Shown: piece after piece, positions 6,021-12,648 of the stretch | Numbering within the stretch: the stretch's first letter is position 1 | Layout: the number at the start of each line of letters is the position of its first letter | NCBI GenBank assembly: GCA_900313545.1 | Contig: OMRS01000009.1 | Span: forward strand, 1-16,351 | Reading direction: 5' to 3' | Length of the DNA stretch: 16,351 bases | DNA from: an uncultured Eubacteriales bacterium | GTDB taxonomy: Bacteria; Bacillota_A; Clostridia; Christensenellales; Aristaeellaceae | Notes under the pieces: generated by a model | Databases searched by the model: none | Seen by the model: the letters and a program-made list of their open reading frames with translations, nothing else | Told to the model about the DNA's origin: nothing | Made by a program: the position numbers and the translations under genes

Positions 6021-8230
6021 CTGTCCACCTCAATCAGGTTGATGAGGACCACCGGACGGCGCTTGGTCTTGTTGTACAGGAAGGTCCGCACATCCCCCTG
6101 GATTTTTCCGGAATCGACCGCCTCCCGCAGGGAACGGTTCCCCCGGGCAATCTTTTCCACGTTCTCCCTGATGAAGTGGCAGCAGGCCTTCTCGATGCGG
6201 CCGTGCTCGGCATCATACAGGAAGCCCATGGCACTGACCGCAGGCTCCGCCAGCAGCTCTCCCCTGCGCCGGTCCACCGCCATGGACACGCTGACCACGC
6301 CGTCATCCGAGAGCAGCTTGCGCTCACGCAGCACGGAGTTGTCCTCCTCGCCGGAGGCCGAGCCGTCGATGAGCACCGCCCCGCCCTTGGTAAATCCGGT
6401 CACGCGGGCACTGTCCGCATTGATCTCAAAGATGTCGCCGTTGGCGAGGATGAAGATGTTTTCAAAGGGCATGCCCAGGTTGTGCGCCAGTTCGGCGTGC
6501 TGATAGAGCATGCGGGTCTCGCCGTGGGCGGGAATGAAGTATTCAGGACGCACCAGTTCATGCACCAGCTTGATCTCCTCCTGGGAGGCGTGACCGGACA
6601 CATGGACATCCGCCATGGCGGAATAATACACCTTGGCGCCGCGCCGGTAGAGCTCGTTGATGATCTTGTAGACCGGGCGCTCGTTTCCGGGAATGGGCGT
6701 GGCGGAGATGATCACCGTGTCCCCATTCTGCATTTCCACCTGCTGGTGGTTGGAGAAGGCGATCCGGGAGAGGGCGCTCATGGGCTCTCCCTGGGAACCG
6801 GTGGAGATGATGACCACCTGTTCGGGAGGATAGTTGCCCACATTTCCGATGTCGATGAGGGTATCCTTCTTCATCTGGATATAGCCCAGGTTGTTGGCCG
6901 CATTGAACACATTGAGCATGCTGCGGCCCATGAGGGCCACCTTGCGGCCGTGGCGCTCCGCCGCCGTGAAGATCTGCTGGAGCCGGGAGACGTTGGAGGA
7001 GAAGGTCGCCACAAAGATCCTGCCCTGGGCGCCTTCAAACATCTGGGCCATGTTCTCGCCCACGTGCCGCTCGGACTTGGTAAATCCGGGCACCTCGATG
7101 TTGGTGGACTCGCAGATGAACAGCCGTACGCCCTCCCTGCCGATCTCCGCGATGCGCTGCAGGTCCATGATGGTGCCGTTGATGGGCGTATAGTCGATCT
7201 TGAAGTCGCCGGAATGGATCACGGTTCCCACCGGCGTGCGGATGGCGAACATGAACGCATCCGCAATGGAATGGTTCACGTGGATGAACTCCACGGAGAA
7301 GCACCCGGCCCTGATGACCTCGCCATCATTCACCGTGTGCATTTCGGTCTTCCGGGTCAGTCCCGGGACCTTGTCATCCAGCTTGTACTTGAGCAGCTCC
7401 ACGGTCATCCGTCCGCCGTAGACCGGCGCCTGCATCTCGCTGAGCAGGTAGGGCAGACCTCCGATATGGTCCTCATGTCCGTGGGTAATGAAAATTCCCC
7501 TGACCCGGTCCCAGTTCTCCAGGATATAGGTGAAGTCGGGGATGACCGCGTCCACGCCGGGCATGGTCTCATCCGGGAACACCTGTCCGCAGTCCACGAT
7601 GATGATATCCGTGCCGTATTCATAGGCGATCATGTTCTTTCCGATCTCACACATGCCGCCCAGGGGGATCACCCGGAGTGCGCCCTTGCTGGCATGGGGG
7701 CTGGCATTGGAACGCATCGTCGGGGGCTTCTTCCCGCTGAGGGTCATCATCTGGGAGATGATGGGACGGTCAAACGCCGGTGCCTGAACACGTCTGCGTC
7801 CGCCCTGCTGGGGACGGGTGGCCTTCTTGCCGGTCCCTCCCGTGCGGCGGGCAGGCGCACGGCCCTTTTCTGCCCTGGGGGCGCGGGACGCGGCGCTGCT
7901 TTCCGTCTTCCTTGGGGAAGACTTCTCTTCCTTTATATTGGTGCCCGTCTTCGCGGCGTCCGCAGCCGAACCAGATTCCTTGGCCTTTACGGCGCTGTCC
8001 TTCCCTGCGGCGGAGTCTGTGGCACCGGTTCGTCTTTGCGTCTTTCTCTGCTGCGCCGGAGCAGAGCGGGGCTGCCTCCGGGAAGGGGCCTGCCCGTTTT
8101 CCCGGCTGCTTTTTTCCTGTCTGTCCCCGGATGAGGACGCCGCCTCCGTCTTCTGTCTTCCCCTCGGGGATCTGCTTTGCTTCTTTTCTTCGGTATTTGC
8201 CGGTGTTTCTGTCATTTTTCTGTTTGCCAT
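6017..8230 (-). CDS. rnj: Ribonuclease J with long basic N-terminal extension
   Basis: This metallo-beta-lactamase/beta-CASP nuclease has 737 residues, against about 555 for B. subtilis RNase J1. RNase J is both an endonuclease and a 5'-3' exonuclease in mRNA decay and rRNA maturation. The catalytic core starts near residue 184 (RVIPLGGMCEIGKN). Zinc ligands lie in HGHEDHIGG (250-258), and SGDFKIDYTP, HVSGHASQEE and PAHGETRMLY follow in order. The C-terminus NKTKRRPVVLINLIEV is complete. Residues 1-183 are low-complexity and rich in Arg, Lys, Ser, Ala and Gln, probably disordered and RNA- or protein-binding. The ATG at 8230 is chosen for AAGGA seven bases upstream; in-frame ATGs at 8251, 8281 and 8293 lack a site, and internal Met codons near 7717 and 7750 also lack one, so the extension is likely translated. 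Confidence 0.95.
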   Translation of the reverse strand: MANRKMTETPANTEEKKQSRSPRGRQKTEAASSSGDRQEKSSRENGQAPSRRQPRSAPAQQRKTQRRTGATDSAAGKDSAVKAKESGSAADAAKTGTNIKEEKSSPRKTESSAASRAPRAEKGRAPARRTGGTGKKATRPQQGGRRRVQAPAFDRPIISQMMTLSGKKPPTMRSNASPHASKGALRVIPLGGMCEIGKNMIAYEYGTDIIIVDCGQVFPDETMPGVDAVIPDFTYILENWDRVRGIFITHGHEDHIGGLPYLLSEMQAPVYGGRMTVELLKYKLDDKVPGLTRKTEMHTVNDGEVIRAGCFSVEFIHVNHSIADAFMFAIRTPVGTVIHSGDFKIDYTPINGTIMDLQRIAEIGREGVRLFICESTNIEVPGFTKSERHVGENMAQMFEGAQGRIFVATFSSNVSRLQQIFTAAERHGRKVALMGRSMLNVFNAANNLGYIQMKKDTLIDIGNVGNYPPEQVVIISTGSQGEPMSALSRIAFSNHQQVEMQNGDTVIISATPIPGNERPVYKIINELYRRGAKVYYSAMADVHVSGHASQEEIKLVHELVRPEYFIPAHGETRMLYQHAELAHNLGMPFENIFILANGDIFEINADSARVTGFTKGGAVLIDGSASGEEDNSVLRERKLLSDDGVVSVSMAVDRRRGELLAEPAVSAMGFLYDAEHGRIEKACCHFIRENVEKIARGNRSLREAVDSGKIQGDVRTFLYNKTKRRPVVLINLIEVDR

Positions 8231-8311
8231 TGAACTTTCCTTTACTGTCATTGTCTTGGTTCTGCGGGAGCCAGAGGTCATCCTGTCTCTCACGGGGGTA
8301 ATGTATTGTCA

Positions 8312-8325
8312 ATGCCTTTCGGCAT
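8312..8325 (-). promoter_or_regulatory. GNRA hairpin in the rnj leader
   Basis: The minus strand reads ATGCC-GAAA-GGCAT, a five-pair stem closed by a GAAA tetraloop, about 15 bases after the inferred rnj transcription start and 80 bases before the ATG. It could protect the 5' end of the transcript from 5'-3' decay or serve in autoregulation; the structure is seen and the role is inferred. Confidence 0.4.
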
Positions 8326-8346
8326 AAAACGGCCAAATCACGGCGC

Positions 8347-8375
8347 ATTATACTCGACGGATATTCCTTTTGCAA
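8347..8375 (-). promoter_or_regulatory. Promoter of the rnj-rlmI-ltaE operon
   Basis: On the minus strand TTGCAA (8370-8375), a 17-base spacer and a perfect TATAAT (8347-8352) form a strong housekeeping-type promoter. The expected start near 8340 gives a leader of about 110 bases before the rnj ATG. It lies directly after the terminator of the upstream gene. Confidence 0.8.
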
Positions 8376-8390
8376 GTTGCCCCCCCTGAT

Positions 8391-8427
8391 AAAAAAACGG
8401 ACAGGCCGGCAATAACCGGGCTGTCCG
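8391..8427 (-). terminator. Rho-independent terminator of the secreted-protein gene
   Basis: On the minus strand CGGACAGCCCGG-TTATTG-CCGGCCTGTCCG is followed by seven T residues. The stem has 11 pairs with one C-C mismatch. It lies 44 bases past the stop at 8471 and separates that gene from the rnj promoter. Confidence 0.95.
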
Positions 8428-8470
8428 CGGGGGCCTCACTGAATTCGGAGGATTCCCTCCCTGTGTTTCC

Positions 8471-10072
8471 CTAATTGATGTCCCAGTAACGGTAGTCGAC
8501 CTTGCTCGCCTGCCAGACGCTTCCATCCTCGTAAAGCACCTTGTTGACGCCCACCCACACCTGTCCGATATTGCTGCGGTCAGGCAGGGTCATGTAATTC
8601 GTGAAGGCGCTCTTTCCAGGCTGGATCTTCCTGCGCGTGGTGGCATAGTAGACGGTGTTTCCGTAGATCTTCTTTCCCCAGACATCGGTGGCATACATAT
8701 ACACTTCATACGCCTTGACCACCTTGCGAGAGGTATTGGTCAGCTTGACGCGCATGTTCAGACGGTTTCCGGACAGGTACTTCCATTCTCCCCGGGCGCC
8801 GTCCGGAATATCCAGCGGGCAGCTGGTGTCCCGCCGTGCAGGGGTGGCCGTCGCCCTCGCGGACCTTCTGGGTGTGGCCGTGGGTCTGGCTGTTCTTCGG
8901 GGCGTCGCCGTGGGTCTGGCCGTTTTTCGGGGCGTCGCCGTGGGTCTGACGGTTTTCCTGGGCGTGGGCGTGGCCCTGGGTTTTGAGGTCTTCTTCGGGG
9001 TCGGTGTGGGCCGGACGGCCTTCTGTCCGGAAGCCGAGAGCAGGCTCCCGTTCTTCATCTTCATCTGGACGGGCACCTTGTACATGACCTTGTAGTCATC
9101 ATCCTGCTGGATCCTCAGGGTGATCTTCACATCGCGCGCGCTTCTGATCTCCCGGGCGCTGGGCGTGTTCTTCCCCTGCCATTTCTCCTCAGGCATCAGG
9201 ATCAGTTTGTCGGTGCGCTTCCCCGGTTCAACATACATGATGCCGATGCCGTAGCCCCTGACCCCGTTGATCGTGACTTCATCCACAAAGATGTTCTGCT
9301 TCTTCGAGGTACGGTTGTCGATCTCGCACATGAACTCCAGATACACCGTGTTGTCCGTTTCCAGCAGTTCGGTTTTCTGGCACACGATGGTCATCTGATT
9401 ATCCGAAAGCAGTACCGTTCCCTGAGGCGGCAGGTTGTCCTTGCCGGCGCTTTTCACGCTGTCCTTTGAGGAGCTCTGGGGAGGCAGACTGTCCCTTCCC
9501 GATGAGGACGAACGGTCAGATCCGCTGCCATTTTCCGGAATCAGGGAGAAATGCTCATAGCCCTCATAGTTCAGGTAGGACATCTGGTATCCCTTTACGG
9601 AAAGGGTATCCGAAGGGCCGCTGACCGAGTCCATCCACCTGCGCAGCCGCGTTTTGGACAGGGATGGCTCCGCCGTGCACAGCGCCTCCAGGAAGGCGCT
9701 GCAGGCCAGGTCCCTCATCCGGCTGTTCATCCGGGTGGAGACCGCCAGACTCATCTGACTGCTTTGCCTGTCCAGTGCGGGATTTCCGCTGCCAAACAGG
9801 AACTGGGCTTCCACCAGGCTCATGTCGGAATCCAGGTACAGGATCGGGCTGACCGTATCCTGTGTGGTCAGGGAAACCGTATCCATGATACTCTTGAACA
9901 TATCCCCCCTGGCCTGGATCTTCATGACCTGCGGGAACACGCTGACCAGCGCTTCATTGTACAGCTTTGCAAACTGCCCCGGAACCAGTACGGACTCAAT
10001 GGCGCCAAAGGCCGTCATGGGCAGGATCAGCAGAAGCAGAAGCACACAGCCCATCTGCGTTTTCTTCCACAT
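8471..10072 (-). CDS. Secreted protein of unknown function with PTATP-type repeat linker
   Basis: I do not recognise a named family for this 533-residue protein. Residues 1-24 form a signal peptide (WKK, a leucine-rich core, then AFGA as the likely signal peptidase I site, with no lipobox). Residues 25-180 form a first region, and 181-217 are a Ser-rich linker with two LPPQ motifs. Residues 218-345 look beta-rich. A Pro-Thr-Arg linker with a ten-residue repeat covers 351-413. A compact C-terminal domain (about 426-533) ends in YRYWDIN and has WVGVNKVLYEDGSVW, which looks like a beta-sandwich domain of the kind found in other clostridial surface proteins. The start is firm: AAAGGAGGG lies seven bases before the ATG. 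It is transcribed alone, divergent from the LCP-ABC operon, and ends at a strong terminator. A surface or wall-associated role is inferred. Confidence 0.8.
   Translation of the reverse strand: MWKKTQMGCVLLLLLILPMTAFGAIESVLVPGQFAKLYNEALVSVFPQVMKIQARGDMFKSIMDTVSLTTQDTVSPILYLDSDMSLVEAQFLFGSGNPALDRQSSQMSLAVSTRMNSRMRDLACSAFLEALCTAEPSLSKTRLRRWMDSVSGPSDTLSVKGYQMSYLNYEGYEHFSLIPENGSGSDRSSSSGRDSLPPQSSSKDSVKSAGKDNLPPQGTVLLSDNQMTIVCQKTELLETDNTVYLEFMCEIDNRTSKKQNIFVDEVTINGVRGYGIGIMYVEPGKRTDKLILMPEEKWQGKNTPSAREIRSARDVKITLRIQQDDDYKVMYKVPVQMKMKNGSLLSASGQKAVRPTPTPKKTSKPRATPTPRKTVRPTATPRKTARPTATPRRTARPTATPRRSARATATPARRDTSCPLDIPDGARGEWKYLSGNRLNMRVKLTNTSRKVVKAYEVYMYATDVWGKKIYGNTVYYATTRRKIQPGKSAFTNYMTLPDRSNIGQVWVGVNKVLYEDGSVWQASKVDYRYWDIN
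8840..8947 (-). repeat. 30-base tandem repeat encoding RPTATPR(K/R)(T/S)A linker units
   Basis: Three full and one partial units of 30 bases encode RPTATPRKTA, RPTATPRRTA, RPTATPRRSA and RATATP (residues 376-411 of the secreted protein). Degenerate units continue on the N-terminal side (residues 351-375). Because the period is a multiple of three, unit gain or loss would change linker length without a frameshift. The strong positive charge suggests interaction with anionic wall polymers; that is inference. Confidence 0.85.
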
Positions 10073-10121
10073 GATTGAACCCTCCTTTATTAATCGGCTT
10101 CAGAATGCCTTTTCTGTTTCA

Positions 10122-10150
10122 ATTTTACTTTGCACCTGCTTGACAATCAA
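10122..10150 (-). promoter_or_regulatory. Promoter of the secreted-protein gene
   Basis: On the minus strand TTGATT (10145-10150), a 17-base spacer and TAAAAT (10122-10127) lie about 50 bases before the ATG, with AAAGGAGGG following at a good position. Four of six -35 positions and five of six -10 positions match consensus. Confidence 0.55.
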
Positions 10151-10203
10151 GGGGAAATCCCGTATCCATGAAGCCCCGGTCTATCGTTTCACTTCTGTTT
10201 TCC

Positions 10204-10232
10204 TTGCTTTTTTGAGCACAAGGGTCTATTCT
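10204..10232 (+). promoter_or_regulatory. Candidate promoter of the LCP-XpaC-ABC operon
   Basis: TTGCTT (10204-10209), a 17-base spacer and TATTCT (10227-10232) would start transcription near 10239, leaving a short leader with GGAGG at 10257-10261. An alternative is TTGACA (10140-10145), 17 bases, TATCCA (10163-10168): a perfect -35 with a poor -10. Either or both may be used. Confidence 0.4.
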
Positions 10233-10269
10233 AAGCCCATATCCTCTTTCATCTCCGGAGGTGTTTATT

Positions 10270-11115
10270 TTGTCTTTCATATTATGTCACCGAAGGATGT
10301 TTTCCATCCTGCTGGTCCTTGCCCTGCTTCTGGGAATCGCCTTTCTGCTTCTCACTCCCAGAGGAACCAGAAATTACCTGATTATCGGCATTGACAACTA
10401 CGGGGCCCTCCGCGAAAATGGGCGAAGCGATGTCATGATGCTGGTTTCCCTCAACTATTCCGGTCCCCGCGTTTCTGCGGTCACCTTCGCGCGTGACATT
10501 GTCCTTGAGGATTCGAACCACTATCTCAAAAAGATCAATACCATCGTCCGCACGGAAGACGAGAATGCCCTGGTGTCCGTGCTCAGCGACAACCTGGACA
10601 TCCCCATCGACGGCTGGTTTCGCCTCAACTTCTCCTCCTTTGTCTCCATCATCGAAGCCATCGGCGGCGTAGACATCGAACTGACCGGCGACGAGGCTTC
10701 CTACATCATCAGGGAGATAGGGGACTATCCGGGCAATCCCCTCTCCGAAGGGGTCTGCCTGCTCAACGGAGCCCAGGCCCTTTCCTATGTCCGGTGCCGC
10801 AGGCTGGACAGCGATATCGGCCGGGGCGGCCGCCAGAGCAAGGTGGTCAGTTCCCTGGTGAAAAAATCCAAAGCCATGGGCATCCCCGCTCTGCTGAAAC
10901 TGTATGATGACATGAAACACGCCTGGACCTCCTCCCTTTCCGATACGGAACAGTTCCAGCTGCTGCTGCGCTGCCTCTGGCTGAGAGGAGCCTCCGTCAA
11001 CCGCATCTCCGTTCCCTTTGAAGGCACAGCCAGGTACGCCACCGTCAACGGGGACAACGGCATCCGCCTGAATCTTGAAAAAACATCTCAGATGCTCAGG
11101 GACGCCCTGAAATAG
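10270..11115 (+). CDS. LytR-CpsA-Psr (LCP) family protein
   Basis: LCP enzymes sit on the outer face of the membrane and transfer polyprenyl-phosphate-linked polymers (teichoic acids, capsule) to peptidoglycan. This one is compact, with 281 residues. It has a membrane anchor at 10-28, then NYLIIGIDNYG (35-45, D42), GRSDVMMLVSLN (51-62, R52, D54), ARDIV (R75, D76), KKIN, FVSIIEAIGGVDIEL, and LLNGAQALSYVRCRRLDSDIGRGGRQ (164-189) with the conserved arginines. The start is probably TTG at 10270, eight bases after GGAGG; GTG at 10261 overlaps that site and ATG at 10297 has only an abutting AAGG. It is the first gene of the operon and is followed 16 bases later by the XpaC-like gene. The attached polymer cannot be told from sequence. 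Confidence 0.92.
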   Translation: MSFILCHRRMFSILLVLALLLGIAFLLLTPRGTRNYLIIGIDNYGALRENGRSDVMMLVSLNYSGPRVSAVTFARDIVLEDSNHYLKKINTIVRTEDENALVSVLSDNLDIPIDGWFRLNFSSFVSIIEAIGGVDIELTGDEASYIIREIGDYPGNPLSEGVCLLNGAQALSYVRCRRLDSDIGRGGRQSKVVSSLVKKSKAMGIPALLKLYDDMKHAWTSSLSDTEQFQLLLRCLWLRGASVNRISVPFEGTARYATVNGDNGIRLNLEKTSQMLRDALK

Positions 11116-11131
11116 GATTGGAGCAGTAACG

Positions 11132-11947
11132 ATGAGCAAGAAGAATACCGACCCGTTTCGCTACAACAAACTCAAGCGCAAACTGGAAATCATCCCCACC
11201 TGGGCATGGTACGTGGGGTCCATGTTCATCGGCGGGCCGATCGGACTGCTGGTGGTCTATCTGTGCATCAAGATTCTCTCCAATGCCGCTCAGCAGGAAC
11301 TGGAAGACGCCTACGCCTCTTCCTCCTTCAACGGCGACACAAATGAGGAGGAAACCGGCTACAGGGATCCCCACGTGGTCCGCGGCGAGGACTATGTGGT
11401 GCAGGATGATATTCCCTCTTCCCGCCCGTCACCGCAGAGCAGCACCTCTTCACCCACCGAGGAGTTTTCCATTCCCGTGGATGCCGGTTCAGATGAGGTG
11501 ATCGAGATCTGCCGCAGGGCCATGAGCCGCATCCGCCGGGCCAACGACCTGATTCCCGACCCCACCCTCACCTCCCAGATCAACGAGATCGAGAGCAGCT
11601 GCAACCAGATTCTGGATATCCTGCAGCAGCGTCCGGAGGTGCTTTCCCAGCTTCGCACCTTTTTCAGCTACTATCTTCCCACCACCCTGCGCCTGCTTGA
11701 AGCCCGCGCCCGTCTTGAAAGATCCGCCTTTTCTCCCAAGGCCCGCTCCGTGCGCCAGCGCATCAACAAAGCCATCGGCATGATTGATACCGCCTTCAAG
11801 AACCAGGTGGAATCCCTGGATGAGCTGCGCTTTGTGGACCTGGAAAGTGAAATGGATGTCCTCAGCAGCATGCTCAAAGCCGACGGTCTCATCAGTGATG
11901 ATCCCGGTACCTCCAGCACCTACGTATCGAAAGGAGGCACAACATGA
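11132..11947 (+). CDS. XpaC-like (5-bromo-4-chloroindolyl phosphate hydrolysis family) membrane protein
   Basis: This 271-residue protein has one membrane segment near 21-48 (IIPTWAWYVGSMFIGGPIGLLVVYLCIKIL), a Ser/Pro/Asp-rich linker (about 60-118) and a helical C-terminal domain (about 118-252). The domain contains SYYLPTTLRLLEARARLE, SVRQRINKAIGMIDTAFKNQVESL and ESEMDVLSSMLKADGL, the pattern of the XpaC family. XpaC is known by a historical phenotype and often lies beside TelA-type genes; its biochemical role is unclear, and no phosphatase motif is visible here. The ATG at 11132 has GGAG eight bases upstream. The stop overlaps the ABC ATPase start as ATGA, so it is translated together with the transporter and may be an accessory or regulatory subunit. 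Confidence 0.75.
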   Translation: MSKKNTDPFRYNKLKRKLEIIPTWAWYVGSMFIGGPIGLLVVYLCIKILSNAAQQELEDAYASSSFNGDTNEEETGYRDPHVVRGEDYVVQDDIPSSRPSPQSSTSSPTEEFSIPVDAGSDEVIEICRRAMSRIRRANDLIPDPTLTSQINEIESSCNQILDILQQRPEVLSQLRTFFSYYLPTTLRLLEARARLERSAFSPKARSVRQRINKAIGMIDTAFKNQVESLDELRFVDLESEMDVLSSMLKADGLISDDPGTSSTYVSKGGTT

Positions 11948-12648
11948 ACTACATCACACTGGATCAGGTCTGCAAGCACTACAACTACGGTGATAACCTT
12001 GTCAAAGCCCTTGACAATGTTTCATTCGATATCGCAAAGGGAGATTTCTGCGTGGTTCTCGGCCCTTCCGGCGCCGGCAAGACCACGCTTCTTAATCTTC
12101 TCGGGGGAATGGACAGCGCCACCGGCGGCACCATCACCGTGGACGGTCAGAACGTCACCGCTCTCACTCCCCGCCAGCTGACGGAGTACCGCCGCCACAG
12201 CGTGGGCTTCGTCTTCCAGTTCTACAACCTCATGCCCAATCTCACCGCCCTTGAAAACGTGGAGCTTGCCCGCCAGGTCTGTCCCAAAGTGTCCCTGGAT
12301 CCTCAGACGGTCATGGAGCAGGTCGGCCTTGGAAGCCGTCTCTCCAACTTTCCCGCCCAGCTGTCCGGCGGTGAACAGCAGCGCGTTTCCATTGCCCGGG
12401 CCCTCTGCAAAAATCCCGCCCTGCTGCTGTGCGACGAGCCCACCGGCGCACTGGACTCCAAAACCGGCGTCACCGTCCTTTCCCTGCTCTCCGAGATTGC
12501 CCGGGACCACGGCACAACCGTGGTCATCATCACCCACAATCCCACCATTGCACGTCTTGGCACCCGGATCATTCACATGAAGAACGGCGGCATTGATTCC
12601 ATCGAGCTGAACGAACATCCTGAAACAGTGGAGGAGATTGCATGGTAA
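11944..12648 (+). CDS. ABC transporter ATP-binding protein, MacB/LolD type
   Basis: This cytosolic ATPase of 234 residues should power the FtsX-type permease encoded next. It shows Walker A GPSGAGKT (40-47), Q-loop Q92 in [10 protein letters not shown], signature LSGGEQQRV (140-148), Walker B LLLCDEP (160-166), D-loop GALD and H198 in IITHN. The length and the [19 protein letters not shown] segment are those of the MacB/LolD/FtsE-like group that pairs with FtsX-fold permeases. The start ATG overlaps the previous stop by four bases and has AAAGGAGG six bases upstream. Its end overlaps the permease start by seven bases. The overlaps suggest coupled synthesis in fixed proportion. Confidence 0.97.
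   Translation: MNYITLDQVCKHYNYGDNLVKALDNVSFDIAKGDFCVVLGPSGAGKTTLLNLLGGMDSATGGTITVDGQNVTALTPRQLTEYRRHSVGFVFQFYNLMPNLTALENVELARQVCPKVSLDPQTVMEQVGLGSRLSNFPAQLSGGEQQRVSIARALCKNPALLLCDEPTGALDSKTGVTVLSLLSEIARDHGTTVVIITHNPTIARLGTRIIHMKNGGIDSIELNEHPETVEEIAW

Noticed and set aside
4830..6503. Long plus-strand open frame opposite the methyltransferase
   Set aside because: It is antisense to the clear RlmI-type gene and shows no family motif; it also crosses a gene junction on the other strand.
6176..8134. Long plus-strand open frame opposite rnj
   Set aside because: It is antisense to an unmistakable RNase J, has no ribosome binding site or recognisable motif, and its His/Gly/Val-rich composition is a by-product of the GC-rich codons on the other strand.
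8840..9022. CRISPR-like repeat array
   Set aside because: The 30-base periodicity has no unique spacers, lies in frame within a secreted protein, and encodes a regular PTATPR linker.
10261..10269. GTG start for the LCP gene
   Set aside because: The GTG overlaps the GGAGG that would have to serve as its ribosome binding site; TTG at 10270 has the correct spacing.
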